A stretch of DNA of 64,000 nucleotides from Hippasteria phrygiana (lineage: Eukaryota > Echinodermata > Asteroidea > Valvatida > Goniasteridae), in assembly GCA_037893225.1 (NCBI GenBank), contig JAZGUH010000618.1, positions 248,001 through 312,000 on the forward strand, read 5' to 3'. Both the position numbers and the translations under genes were made by a program. Shown here one piece after another: positions 1 to 13,200 of this stretch (its first letter is position 1; each line of letters starts with the position of its first letter). Below the pieces are notes generated by a model that was given only the letters and a program-made list of their open reading frames with translations, did not search any database and was not told the DNA's origin.

Positions 1-150
1 AGGCGATGCTTACTCACAAAGAGACACATGAAATATGCAATCAAATGATTAGAGGAATTTGCAAGACACGCAGGAACAACAATTAAAGCTTTAACTGATT
101 CGGAAATGGACCACTTTTTGTCACGGTTTTATGCGGGACTGAGAAGGTAA
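1..150 (+). pseudogene. Decayed Crypton-type (DUF3504-like) N-terminal exon
   Basis: The plus strand reads a short exon that matches the better copy at 19510-19761: a TKR...KYA-K start, then [16 protein letters not shown] and SRFYAGLRR, followed by a splice-donor-like AGG/GTAAAC. This layout resembles the N-terminal region of Crypton-derived tyrosine-recombinase proteins (KIAA1958/DUF3504 type). An in-frame TGA near position 52 replaces an Arg codon of the sister copy, so this copy is broken. No downstream recombinase domain is visible. The family assignment rests on motif recognition only. Confidence 0.5.
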
Positions 151-198
151 ACGGCACGTTGTAACGTTACACCAAGAAATCCATGCATGCAATCTGTC

Positions 199-398
199 GG
201 ATTTATTCAGGCGTTGTATAAAACAAATAATGAATGTTTCACATTCGTGCAATGGTAAGAATAATTTCATTCGGTGACAGATGGAATGTCCCATTCCACT
301 CGGCTTCGCCTCGTGGAATAGGACATTCAATCTGTCAGTGTCACCTCTTGAAATTATTCTTACCATCGCACTCATAAACATTCATTATTTGTATACTA
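199..398. repeat. Foldback repeat attached to the Crypton-type exon
   Basis: After the exon comes an imperfect hairpin. The left arm runs from about 216 (AAATAATGAATGTTT, then AATGGTAAGAATAATTTC) and the right arm ends near 398 as its reverse complement. The centre carries paired GGAATGTCC/GGACATTC segments. The same exon-plus-hairpin unit recurs at 19510-19966, so the two parts move or were copied together. Confidence 0.6.
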
Positions 399-924
399 TC
401 AGTTCCCGTAAAAAGCAAAATCAGATCACTCTCGATTGATTTTATATTTATTTTCAAAGATTAAATCTAGAAATCTTTGATTGCTTGTAATCCGATATTT
501 GATGACGTCATCGTGACGTCATTATCAGAAAGCTCTAAAGCTATGTCAACTCTGCCATCTGAAGCAAATATCTGGATTATATCTCTCGCGGTTGATTTTA
601 CAGCAATTTTGTAAGGTTTAAAGGTCTTTTCATTGCAACTTCCGGTCTGGTGACGTCATCAATCTTTCTCCCCCTCAACTTGTTCTTAGCATGAAGCCGA
701 TTATATACATCAATTTTAAAGTGATTTCAACAAACTTCGCCACACACATCGACTAATTATACATTATTTAACCTGCCGCTAGAGGGCGCTCGAACATTTT
801 ATGACATCACAAATATTTTTTTTGTTTAAGTACAACCTAGCCGGACACTAACATCGTTGAAAGCAATTCAAAATATTCTACCAATTTCAAATTATGAGCC
901 ACTTCCGGTTTGGGCCGATTTGAC
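399..924. other. No gene seen; diverged repeat with TGACGTCA palindromes
   Basis: No coding signal is visible. The stretch contains GATGACGTCATCGTGACGTCAT near 500 and resembles 1780-1870, which carries the same palindromic CRE-like cores next to a similar CTATGTCAACT segment. It therefore looks like a dispersed repeat interrupted by the inverted-repeat element at 925-1678. Confidence 0.4.
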
Positions 925-1678
925 CCGGTGTCATGCCAAAAAGTGTCCGGTGCCAAATACTGTCTGCTCATTAGCATACTGCTCTCTCTCTGATTGGTCA
1001 AGTGGGTATTTCGTCATCGCGATACCGGAAGCTTGCTAAATAGTGTCCGGGCCTACGTACGTATAGCTATCAACGCTGCGTGACGATAAGTTCTCAATAA
1101 AAAGGGGATTTTGGAGAGGAGAACATTGGGGGAATTATGAAGGGGGAACATAAGTAACAAGCAGACAGTATGATAAAATTAAACGGCCTGTCAAGAAAAA
1201 AAAATGAATAAAAACTCATCCAACGATTCAAAATAGTCGCTGGTAATATACCATGGAGGAATAAAACACACCTCCATGGTAATGGAGGTAGTAAGAGCAT
1301 TGATGAAGGAACATGTTCTTTCATCCATGGTATTAGAGGTATAGTAAAAAGAAGTATTTGGCAAGGAACGGACAGTATTTGGCAAGGAACGGACAGTATT
1401 TGGCAGCAATTTAGCGGACAGTATTTGGCAAGGAACGGACAGTGGTAGCGTGCTTTGTGTGTGTGTGGGTGTTTATATTGTGCTGTGCATAATGCAACGG
1501 CCCAACGCATGCATGAGCGGACACTTTTTAGCAGAGGACACTATTTGGCATGTAATACATGCCAAATAGTGTCCGTGTCTTTTGCGCGTGCTCAACGACC
1601 AGTATTTGACCAATCAGAGAGCAGTATGCTAATGAGCGGACAGTATTTGGCACCGGACACTTTTTGGCATGACACCGG
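925..1678. mobile_element. Non-autonomous element with ~70-bp terminal inverted repeats
   Basis: Positions 925-999 and 1608-1678 are near-perfect inverted copies. Both contain CCGGTGTCATGCC, AAAAAGTGTCCGG and GATTGGTC. The interior has no convincing ORF. It includes several direct copies of CAGTATTTGGCAAGGAACGGA between about 1345 and 1440. Size and structure fit a MITE. No clear target duplication was found. Confidence 0.7.
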
Positions 1679-1884
1679 AAGGAAGAGTCACGTGATTTCA
1701 CGCACACAATAAACAATGAAGCCCTTGCTATGTCAACTATATCTGTTGCCGCAAAAAGCAAGTTGCGGTCTCATACGGTTGATGCGATATGGATGTTCAA
1801 AGATTGACCAAAATAATGTTAAATGGCTTGTAATTTGAAACCCGATGACGTCATCATGACGTCATGCTTCGAGACACGAGTTCG

Positions 1885-2113
1885 CTATAGACTAATCCAA
1901 TGAGCAAAATTAGAAGCCATCTTTGGCTACCCAATCGGGCGGTACTGCGCTCGCGCACGCGTTATACGCGTTCTTACTTTTGAGGCGCGTGTTTAGTTTG
2001 GCAATCCTATTGGTCAAAGGCGCAATGAGTGCGCGCGTATGACGAGCGTATGGTACCGTTCGATTGGGTACCCAAAGATGGCTTCTAATTTTGCTCCTCG
2101 GATTAGTCTATAG
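1885..2113. mobile_element. Foldback MITE, 229 bp
   Basis: Long inverted arms begin CTATAGACTAATCC and end GGATTAGTCTATAG. Both contain AAAATTAGAAGCCATCTTTG and TACCCAATCG. The centre is GC-rich and non-coding. This is a typical miniature inverted-repeat element. Confidence 0.75.
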
Positions 2114-3062
2114 GGTTAGACTATGTATGTGACAAAAGTGACCTCTAGAAAATCCGTGTACAAACTCAATGACGATTTGGGCAGAAAAAAAAAATCAAAA
2201 AATTAGCTGGCCTGACGTTTCGAACTTAAGCAAGTTCTTTCTCAAAGGCAAATGACAGAGTACAAGAAACAAACATGTAGGGAACACACATGCATGAGGG
2301 GGTGGGTGCAGAAACACAAAAGAGGGATGCAAAGGAGCCTGGCAGTGGTGGGTAAAAAAAAAAAAATAAAAATAAAATCTTAACGAAAACAATAGCGGTT
2401 CCGCACTGTATGCGGAACCGCTAACAAGAAACAGCAAAGTCAACAGTAAAATCATGAAGGAATATTAAGAATATCCGAATTATAACAACTGTAGAAAGTG
2501 TAGGAACTTTACCAAAATTACACAGGCTTGGCGCGTTTGTTCCTGCTGCACGCAGTCATAGCTCCATGGTCAGTCACGTCGCAATGGGCATGACCTTTGA
2601 CCGGCCCGTGCCACATGGAAGGATCTTCTATTTTAATATAGGGCGAAATACTTTTTGTAATTGGTTTATGTGCTTATTGATATAGCTATTAAAACACAAG
2701 ATAAGCTTGCTTTTGCTCTATCTCGCAGAATTCTTCAATACAATATGGTAGAATGGAATGATATGTTCTTCTTAAAAATAAGTTTGTTAATAAAAAATGG
2801 GCACTCCCAAACATTTTCACATAGCCCCCTCCCCCCCCCCCCCCCCGACTGTTTGAAGTAAGCTCTGCGAAGGTCAACATTGACACGTGACACATGCACA
2901 AAACGCATTGTATTGTTGCAACTAATTGTGCAAGACGTTGTTCCACCTGTTTGCTGTGAAACTGAGGATTGCAATGATCTGAGCTTGAACTTTAACCTGT
3001 CAACAAGGCCGGCAGCAGAAATTACAGGTTAACTTGCAGTCCAATCCAACATGTCCGAGTAT
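2114..3062. other. No gene seen; one hairpin, poly-A and poly-C runs
   Basis: Nothing coding is supported. A strong hairpin sits at 2393-2423: TAGCGGTTCCGCA and its complement around CTGTA. Positions about 2205-2260 (CGAACTTAAGCAAGTTC, TTTCTCAAAGGCAAA) match 14340-14390, so they belong to a dispersed repeat. A C run lies near 2828-2846. Confidence 0.5.
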
Positions 3063-3409
3063 TAGCTTGAAAATTCCAGCTCTAAAGACTAAGCTAACGT
3101 TCATGACGTTTAGGCTCCTTCCTCCATGCAGTGACATATCAGGAATCTCACATGTCAATAGACCCAAGACGTAATGACGTCACGTTTTGTTTACATGTGC
3201 GCTTTCCTATGTCCCTACCTTGTCTGGTGCCCTGACCTGGCTCCAATAGGAAAGCGCACATGTAAACAAAGCGTATTACGTCTTGGGTCTATATTGTCAT
3301 GACTAGGACCATGAGCAGATGATGAGGACTGAGTCCTGAGTCTTGGAGTGGACTGAGTCTTGGAGTGGACTGAGCCTAGTCTGACGTAGAGCTGGAATTT
3401 TCAAGCTAG
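3063..3409. repeat. Nested inverted repeats
   Basis: AGCTTGAAAATTCCAGCTCTA at about 3065 is reverse-complemented at about 3387-3408. Inside it lies a separate foldback at 3159-3291, with arms TAGACCCAAGACGTAAT and GTTTACATGTGCGCTTTCCTA and their complements. This looks like one small element inserted inside another. Confidence 0.65.
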
Positions 3410-3552
3410 GTTTACATTAGACCCGAAATAAACGTGGCGGTTTTCGGGTCTAGGTTTACATGGGCGATTGTTAGTCCGAGCATGGAGGTGTGTTTTCTTC
3501 CTCCATCATGGTCCGAGTAAACCCTCTATCGCCTTTTTTAAGATTTGGAATT

Positions 3553-3574
3553 GATCTGGCGATATCGCCAGATC
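3553..3574. repeat. Perfect 22-bp palindrome
   Basis: GATCTGGCGAT is followed directly by its exact reverse complement ATCGCCAGATC. The flanks also show GCATGG and GGTCCAAG repeats. It may be the centre of a decayed foldback element. No function is assigned. Confidence 0.6.
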
Positions 3575-3779
3575 ATGTCTGTTAAAAGAGGCGGTATCAT
3601 ACTGATTACTTGGTCCAAGCATGGTCCAAGTTACTCGGACTAGGTGATTGTGTAGTGTAGGGCCCTGTTTCCTATAACATATTACAAAAATCCACTTTTA
3701 GGTTATTGGAATTGCCAAGTAGTTAGGCTAATTACAAACCAACACTACAGGTATTGCCATAGATACATGTTGTAAAGGG

Positions 3780-4491
3780 CAGGGTTGTTTGATTTACATC
3801 ACTCGATTGAAATCATTGATTTAAATCATGATTTAAATCACTGGAAAATTTTTTAAAAAATCACTAATAAAAATCACGTTTTGATATTTGTTTTTTTTCT
3901 GTTATTTGTTTAATGTAAAAACAATTTCTGTCATTCAAACCTTACTGTCATTAACTTTAAATCGCTTGTACTCACTCTAAATAGATGTATAAGGCCAGTT
4001 TCCTGAAACAGTGTACTATGCATTTATCTTGTGACAATGCATATGATTCTGAAGTACATTGTGTGTATAATGTACTATACCTACATATACATGTATGATA
4101 CAGTATTCCTCTCTTATTACATGTTCCTCCATGCATGTACATACGTACTGACTGTTAAATTTAGCAGTCATCCATCTGTGATTGCTATGTGAATGCTATA
4201 ATAGCATGCACATGCTATTTTAATGCTATTAAACTGCTATGCACATGCTATTATAGCAGTCTTGTTCGGTAAGGGTAGGTTTAAATAACTCATGCATGTT
4301 GTAATGCGCCTATCAATTGATAACAACCGCCCCCCCCCCCCCCGACCTGACCTGATGCCCTCCCCCGAACCCCCCCGTGCCGACCCCTCCCCACTCCACC
4401 CACTCCCCCCACTCCCCCGTCCCCCACCACCCCCCTCCCCCACCACCCCCCCTCCCCCACAACCCCCCTCCCCCACCCCCCCCCCCCCCCC

Positions 4492-4527
<36 letters not shown>

Positions 4528-5262
4528 CCCACCCCCCCCCCCACCACCCCGCCCTCAGAGTGGCGATTTTTATCCAGTTCATCAGGCTTTAAGGACTTTT
4601 TGCTGAGTTGTATAAAATGACCATTAAAAAATGTTGTGTTGGGACTTTTAATGATTTTTAATAAATATTGACGTTTTCTAAAATTGTAAATTTTGCCTCA
4701 TCGTCTCTGCTAAACCATCTATATAGGCCTAAATCTTCAATGGTGCTCTGTCCATTGAAAGTTCCATTGTCTGGTTCCCATTCTACAGCTGCAAAAGCAA
4801 AATGACTCCGAAGGACAATATTTCCACCGCAAAAATCGTAAAAACTTTTCCAGGATCAAAATAAGGACAGTGCGTTAAAAAAATATGGTGGCTGCATTAA
4901 ATAGTTTTATTCTACCATGGTTGTGTGTAGAGAGGAGGGGGATTCCTGTTATCAACTTGGATGAGAAATGTGCAGTGTGATGGTGATGCTGTAAACAGAT
5001 TTTAAGATAAACTTTATTTTCTAGAAAAGAATATGATCAATGAAAGGGATTTCAGTATTGATTTCATGAACAATTGTGTGTGGGTTATACTTGACTTTCA
5101 ATGATGGTCATTTAAATTGACTTATTTGAGAAAAATGTTTTATGCCAATGGTACAATGGTAAAAAAAAAAAAAAATAGATTTTAACAAAAAAATCTGATT
5201 TAAATAAAAAAATCTGATTTTTACATTTTTTTTTTTTTAAATCATGATTTTTATCAACCCTG
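3780..5262. mobile_element. Element with CAGGGTTG termini and a long C-rich tract
   Basis: The left end reads CAGGGTTG followed by ATTTAAATCATGATTT. The right end is AAATCATGATTT followed by CAACCCTG. These terminal inverted repeats are typical of hAT-like non-autonomous elements. No clean 8-bp target duplication was found. The interior holds an extreme C-rich tract (about 4328-4553, mostly C with CCCCCA and CCCCCT variants) and AT-rich DNA. Long apparent proline or glycine ORFs over this tract are artefacts of composition. Confidence 0.5.
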
Positions 5263-6472
5263 GAGGTTTTATTTTTTGAGTGAACTTTTCGGGAAAAACG
5301 ACGATAAAGACGACAAAACGCAACTCGAAAATAGAGATGGTGATCACTGCAACGCACACCAGCACAGTAAACATGCAACGGCCATAAAGTGAGTAAGAAA
5401 ATTGCATTTTCTTCCACAACTGTTCAATATTACAAAAAAAGAAGTCTGCTGTACATGTACATGTAGGTTGAAAAAGTCATTTTGGAATGAGAAAAATACC
5501 CTTGACTCTAATTTGATCAAAACTAAAGAGGGGCCCCACACTACACAATTGCTTTTTAATATGTACATGTACTTATTGAATAGTCTAGTCGGAGTAACTT
5601 TTATCATGTCCCAATGTTAAAAAGGTGATAAGTACATAAAGTACAACCTACATGTACAAGTTAATACTGGGTGGCTGTATGGAGACTGGAGAATGCAACA
5701 CATTATTTTCATTTATCAATGGCAACCTGGAGGCTGAATTAAAAACAGTTTTACAAAAATGAACTTAAAATTAGTTTTAAAAATCAAAGTGTTTATTTAG
5801 CTGGTTCATGGTTTCACTTTTTTTGTTTGTTTACTCTGCCAAAAAAATGTATACATGTAGCGTGGAACTAGCGCCGTCTTGTACATGAAGGCAAGTAGGC
5901 AAACTCCATAATATATAATGTGTCACCTGTTGAGCCAACACATGGCCTAGTGGTTAATGCTCCTGGCTCATTGTTTAATTTATTCCTAATTGATTTGCAG
6001 ATTATTTCATTTTCTTTTTCATCGTCTCTGGAGGATTTTTTTTTCAAAGGGAAATTAAGTCAGAAATTGCTTTTGGTGACTACAAAGTCACATTGGCAAT
6101 AAAGGCAGGGAAGCAGAGGAAATTTGTTATGGTACAAATTTCTAAGTCCTCCCAAAACACTCACTGCGCATGTTCAGTGCCATGATCCATGTCGGTCAAA
6201 GAGCTCAAAATTAATAGGATGTCGGTTCACGGTCAAATTTAACTACTGCCTTTAAAAATGATAAAACAAACATAAATATAACATTCGTCTTAAAAATAAG
6301 CATATTATACACAAAGTATTAAGAATCTTTTGCAGTGACAATAGAAAAATGTGCCCATTTTCAAATGCTTTCAGCTAAATGAGATTTTTCAAAACCAGTA
6401 TGTGCCAGAATGTAAACAAAAACGCAAAGACAATTAAATGCAAAAACGAGACTAGCACATAAACAAATGCAA
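5263..6472. other. No gene seen; AT-rich, one tRNA-like fragment
   Basis: No coding exon is supported. GGCCTAGTGGTTAATGCTCC near 5943 resembles a tRNA A-box region and may be a SINE fragment. The rest is AT-rich sequence with TACATGTA-type simple motifs. Confidence 0.35.
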
Positions 6473-6918
6473 TGGCTATTGTTACGGCAGCTGTCGTTAC
6501 GGAACTTCCTAGTTCCCTGACGTAATGATATTCAACGTCACGATGTTTGCTGTTGGAACCAGACTATCAACCAAATGGTTCTCAGACTTTATTTCCTTTT
6601 GAAAAAAATCTCCAAAACCACTGAAATCAAAGGGAAGAAAATTAAATCTACTTAAATAAAAATAACCATTTGATTAAAAACCTGAAACTTAACAAATCTT
6701 TTCGAATTTGTATATATTTTTGTTATATCGGACAGTGCGGCATGGATTCGATCCAGGGTCCCCAGCTATCAAAACCAATGCCATACCAATCGAGCTACCG
6801 AAGCGCTCTAGCAGGATGGGCAGTTGTAAATCTGATATACGTTCGCATTGTGTTTTTTACCATGCCGTAACAATAGCATTTGAAAGTTGCGTTACGGCTG
6901 CCGTAAAAATAGCCGCTG
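6473..6918 (-). mobile_element. Inverted-repeat element carrying a tRNA-like SINE head
   Basis: GGCTATTGTTACGGCAGC near 6473 is inverted as GCTGCCGTAAAAATAGCC near 6916. Between them, the minus strand at about 6735-6825 shows a tRNA-like A-box (GGTAGCTCGATTGG) and B-box (GGATCGAATCC), suggesting a pol III promoter from a tRNA-derived SINE. It could be a SINE inserted into a MITE. Confidence 0.5.
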
Positions 6919-7248
6919 CGATAAAAAAAACAAAGTTTGGATACTCGTACAGGTTTACGTGATAAAACCCCAGTCTGTTAGATACAATGTACCATTATCC
7001 TGGGTTACAACTCATTGTGTTCAAAACAGTTGATTTTTCTTTTTTAAACAATCTTTAAAGATAAATAAAACAAGTTGCTTTTTCAATTGTTCACACACAG
7101 ATATTTAGTCAGTTTGTAAGGTCTGTTTTACCGACTTGCTTTTTAATTATTGTTAACCACTTTTCTCTTTTTCTCTCTGCCAGTAACGACAGACCTACCC
7201 ACTGTTTGAGTTCATTTAAAATAACTAGCATTCCATTCAGCAGTTACC

Positions 7249-10200
7249 ATGGCAATGGAATATGATGTCATCATCTTAGGGGCAGGGGTTAGCGGTAAGT
7301 GACTTCAGTTCTTTATATTTCATTTTGCGGTAGTGCTGTGCATTTTTGGCATTTCAGTATAAGGTTGAACTTCGCTGGTAACTCACGTACGTGTGATTTG
7401 ATGCCTGGGCCAGGTTGTGTTTTCCGATCCACGAATGTTGTGCATGCTGTGCTAGGTGTGCGCCGAGGTGGGGGTCAAGTTTTTTTTAGAAGTAGCACTT
7501 GCCAGAAAAGCGCTATTGACATATTGAAGTACCCGTACTGTTTACTCACAAAAAATCTGCATACAAAAATGTACACAGTGAATCAGCGAGGACATAGTTG
7601 TACAAATGTAAAAAAAACTTAGCAAATGAGTGCAAAAGAAGTTCCTTAACCTTAACTACCCCAAGCCTTACAAACTCTAACAGCAGGTTTTGTTGTATTT
7701 TGATGGGTTCAGGACTGGAGCGCCTTGGCACCATTACTTTACATGGAGCTATGATGCCCCAATTTGTCTAAGTCCAAAGAATGTGCCATACGTATACCGC
7801 ACAGTGTTGGATTTTGACAGGTTGAGGACACTGCCTAGTAAAAATGCCTAGGGGGATAGGTTTAAGTTTTTGAGAAATAGACTGATACAGTAAGCCCTGC
7901 CTCTGCATGTATTGTCCAGTCACAGTTTCGCGAACCACACATCTGTCAGGCTTTTGTCAAATCATAATTTGTTTAACGGATTGGTCTATGTGGGGGTAAG
8001 GGTTGGAGTTAAATTTGCCTTGATAATGCCATTCTTAAAGAGAAAGTTCAGTGGTGCGATAAGTCCGTGGTTTTTCATTTTTATGTAGATTGCATGTTGT
8101 AAAATCAAACAGCAAATTATTTCTGCCATGAAATACCAAAAAAGTGACTTTTGCACTAGGCACTAGCACTAGGCACAAAAGGGGAGTTCGTCTTATGACA
8201 TCGATTTGTTTGCTGCCCGCAGCGATGACTTTTAGACAAATGGCACCAGCGGGCTAGAGGCGACTTTATAAAAATAGCTCTCAAAAGTCACTTTTTTGGT
8301 ATTTCATGGCAGAAATAATTTGCTGTTTGATTTTACAATACGCAATCTACATAAAAATAGAAAACGAAGTAGACTTCTCTCAGCAATCAACATCCTCTTT
8401 AAACTGTACTTCTGAGATTAGCAAATGCTTGTAGTTCATCTTGGTTGCACACTTTCTTCAGGATTGTCAGCAGCCAAGCTTCTACATGCTGGAGGTCTGA
8501 ATGTGCTGGTTCTTGAAGCGAGAAGTCGAGTTGGTGGACGCACCTATACAAAGAGGGTAAGGTGGAAGTAAAGCAAGACAGGCCCCCCCGCCCCTCCCCT
8601 CCCACCCATCCCCGGAAAAAACAAACCAACCCAAAAATACAATTTTTGGGGGGAGCGGTGGGACTGTGGGTATCATTAATGACATTTGTTGAGAAATCTT
8701 TTGAAAATATCCAAAAGTAGACAACTTCTAAAGGCTTTTCAAAATTAAATTCAATTATCAAAATTTCCCCAAATTGAGTTTAGCCACCCTTAATGGGAGG
8801 CTTTTGAGACGTTGGTGGCAGCAGACATACCGGTCCTTTTCCATTGTTCTCACCAGTCGTGCGCATACGCGCGCATAAACGCACAGGTTCTATACATCCG
8901 AGGACAAGAGGATAAACATAATACAAAGGAACCTTTCAGTCCTCGCAAGTCAGTCTTTTGTTGAAATCGGTCCTCGCAAGTAAAAATACGTGCTTAGTCT
9001 ATGGGGTTGGGTTATATTAAAACCCTCCTGTGCACCTGGCCAAAATCGACCCAGTTGTTGTACAGATCAAAACCTATCAAATGTCGGGTTGAAACACACA
9101 CAAACTGTGAGAGTTGGTGTTTAGATCTTTTGATAGGCTGTGATAGTTAGAAGTATGGGAGGGTTAAAGGAACAATAGGAAACACTAAGCATTGTCCTCA
9201 GAAGTATTGGGAAAGTACGACTATATGCGCATACGTGCGCATGCCCGGAACTAGCAAAAAGGATCCGCATGTCTGCTGCCACAAGCATTTGAAAAGTCTC
9301 CCATGAATTTTCTCTGTTCATGAATATTTTTGTTTGGAATAGTTTTCAATAGCTTTTGTTATTAGCCATTAATTTGCTGTCTGTCTTTCTCAGCACCTTT
9401 ATAATAAAGAAATATATCGAAAAAAACAAGGTGGGTGTCACAGATATTAAACCTGTTTTTATTTGGCCTAATGGCTTTTGGATTTCTATTTAATTTGCAG
9501 GATCCAGCCTTCCAGTATGCAGATATGGGTGGGTCTTACATAGGCCCCTCCCAGAAGCGAATCTGCAGGCTTGCAAGTGAACTGGGACTGAATCTGTATA
9601 ACGTGAACGACAACGAGAGATCAATATTTATGGACAAGGTAATAGCATTTGTAATAAGCATAACAAGCCTCCATATTATATCATTAAAAAAAAAAACATC
9701 GGAAACTGATATCTAGTCAGTTTTCCTTGTGATTTCTTTGATGATAAGTAAAGTCGTATCCTTGAGTGATGACCACGCTCCTGCTTCCCAAGTTGTTAAA
9801 GTTACGGCGTGATGTGGTGAATTAACCAGTTGGAATTCAACTCTCACTCATAAATACGTATGAGATATAGTAAAACCAAATAGCACCATGACGTAGATCA
9901 TTTTGATGTGATTTGAGGCTTCGCATGGTGGAGAGTAACAATTAGAGAGAATGTTTGCATCCAGTATCATTTTGAACAAATTTATTTAAATTTCATGCAA
10001 GAGCTCTTAACCCTTTGCGTACGGATGACGGAATTTGGCACACAAAAAACAGTGCCACCAGGCCGGATGACGCAATTGGCCGCTGTTTGTGCAGTTTCAA
10101 TTCATTGTTGGATTAAACTGACACCAGGCCGGATGACGCCATTGGCTGCTGTTTGTGCAGTTTCAATCCATTGTTGGATTATTGTGTATATGTTACGCTT

Positions 10201-13200
10201 GACTGCACAAACACATTGTAGCGGTTCGCTTGGCTGCTAGAGCCGCTGCGGCACCCCGACGTCTCCCGTAAAATACCGTACTCAAGGGGTTAACAGTTGG
10301 AGCAAAGTTCATATTTGTGATCATGTTACCTTGCATGCATAAACCAATGCCGGTTTCAAATTGAAGTAGTATACAACATTTGCTTTTGCTGTAATTTTCA
10401 GAAATGATTGGATTTGGGGGGTTAGTATTTTATAGCAGATACTGTATTAATGCTGACCTGTTCAAAGTTTTGTGTGCATAGATGCTAAGAAAACAAAGAG
10501 AACAAAATGGCTGTTCTTGTAGTCTGGTTTCCTGACTCTACTTCAGACAAAACAGAGCATTTTATAGACGGAATTATCAGGTCGGGGAACTATACTATTT
10601 CCAACGATGGTCGACCCACCATCGCTGGAAATTGATACAAAAACCCACTTGTCTTGAATACGACAGCACACCAGATGCCATGATTTCACAGGATGCTTGA
10701 GACTATTATTTACTTATAGTTAAAGGTATTTCATAGTAATTCAGTATTTTGTATTTTAGATGTTTGCAAATGTTGTATACTACCCATAACCAGCACTAAA
10801 CATTTTGTTTTTAAATTGGAACAGGGTAAGGTTATGCCTTACCGGGATTTCCCCCATATCTACAACCCCCTCGCTCTGATGGATTTTATTAGTTTCTGGA
10901 GGACGGTGGACGAGTATTGCTTACAGGTGAGCAACTTTTATCAAAAGAATCCCTTATCCTGAAACGGCCAGAGTTGAACCCGATGCCTATAAGCTTTTGA
11001 ATGAGTCTGGCTTTAGTGTTCTTTCCAAAGTCTAAGTCGTACCCAAGAGCTCAGATGTACAATACTCACGATATGAATCGCGAATGTGTGAACAATAGCA
11101 AAAAAGACATCAGTGTAGTTCCATAACTTCCGTTGAATACTTTGAAAGAGTAAGAGAGTAGACAATACAATAAACAGAACATTGACACAGTATGTACCAC
11201 TTATAAGTTATTTCAACTTCAGCGAAATCAATATTGATGTTCCCAGGCAGTGCAGTGCTTATGTCTAATCACTCCCCACTATCACCCTACAGGAACCTGT
11301 TTTTTGTATACTTGGGTTGCTATTTGTAGTTCTAGTAGTCTGGTTCCCTGACCATACTTTAGACAAAGCGGAGCAATTAATAGATGTCAGGGAATTATTC
11401 AGGTCGGGGAACTATACTATAAATTTCCACTTTTCTTGAACGACAGCACACCAGGTGCCATGATTTCACAGGATGCTTGAGACTGCTATTTACTTACAGT
11501 CTAGTACGGTATTTTGTAATAATTCAGTATTTTCTTTATTTGATGTTTGCAAATGCTGTACCTCCAAGTCCATAAAGACTTCATTAAAAACTAGTGACAC
11601 CCCATCTCTGTTCCCTCTTCCCTTCTCCCTAGGTACCCCTGGCTGCTCCGTGGGACTGCCCACGAGCCGCTGAGTGGGACGCCATCACCACCCAGGAGTT
11701 CATTGACCGAACCTGCTGGATGCGGTTTACCAAAGCCAGCGCTGAGTCCATGATCCGTATGACCTTTGCCATCGAACCCAGAGATATGTCATTTTTGTTT
11801 TTCCTGTGGTACACCAGGAGTGGCGGTAGTAAGTTAGGAGGTTTTTTCTCTTTTATTGTTAAAATAATACACTGTAAAAAAAGTTGGTCAAAATGCGTTG
11901 ATATTTTGCCCAATGTTGGGCAACATATCAGCAACCCAAAATCTTGGTCAAATTCTTCCCAATAATTGGTCCATTTTTACCTGAATTAACCAACAATGTG
12001 GTAAATTAATATCAATGTTGGGTAAATAACAGTTGCCCAATTATGTTTTACCCAACGTTTTTACAGTGTAATTTAAATTGGGGAGGTGAGTTCGTCTCAC
12101 CAATGGTGGCAGTTACCCCGCCTGGGTCTATTGGTCTGAAAATTGGGATAATTTCTTTGGTATCTATTGAAGATTTATCCTCTATTTAGATCTGGACCCA
12201 GGAAAACCGTAAGGGTGGTAGGGGGCTGGCTACCTAAAATGTGGCCAATCCCACCACCTCTGTTGTGGCCCTTTAACTAGAGTGGCTTTTGTTTAGCCTT
12301 GTGGGCGACTTCCATAAACAAATTGGAATGCGAGTCCTTGGATATGTTATTCCTGCTCTTCCTTTGGTACTCCAGGAGTGGCGGCAGTAAGTTTTGAGTT
12401 TTTGTTGTTGTTATTGTTACAATTTTTGGTATCGAGTCCTGGGAATATTATATTCCTAGGGTAAAAGTTCATCTGTGTTGGTATTTGATGTTTGAAAAGT
12501 TCAGGTATGAATTTGTTTTCTGTTGTGAACTAAAGTCTAAACAACTACTCGTACTTTATAATTGTTTTTTTCTTTTGGTACACCAGATGCAGTGTTAGTT
12601 AATGTACAAAAAGGTAGCTTTGGTTACGATTAAAAACTAAAATTGATCAGTTTCAAATCTGAAAGCTTACTGTTTATAAAGACTGTACCACTGCCATTAC
12701 TCCTGAGAAATATTTCCAAACATGCTCTGGCTTATGTCGATTCCAATACTCAAAATAACCCCATATGAATGTGTACAAAATCACTGTTAAAAAAGGAACA
12801 GCTTTTCTTTTCTTTTTTGCTGCGGTTCGGATAAATGATTAAGCTCAAACGTTGACAGGTTTGTTATTTCATGTACATACGGTGAATCGCATAAAGTATG
12901 AACACTGTCTGCAATTTATCTTTTCAGCAATGCCAATACTATGGGCTCCGTGCGCTACCAAAAGAGGGCGCTTTCCACATAGCAACCGCACTTCCATAGG
13001 GAGTACGTCGCTGGAATTGCGCACTGCGCTCCTCGTTCATTTGATACTCGTATACCAGTGGGATTGCTTTGTCTGTTTGCCGTCTCTCGCTAATTGCGTT
13101 TTCAATAAGAATATCATAGCGGGGTAACCAGACACTTAAATTGAAGTCAGGTAAGATGGCGTCGATATTGACCCCCCAACTCGCCTTTTCTTTCCGCTGA

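Noticed and set aside
4237..4606. Polyproline and polyglycine frames
   Set aside because: Consequence of the C-rich tract.
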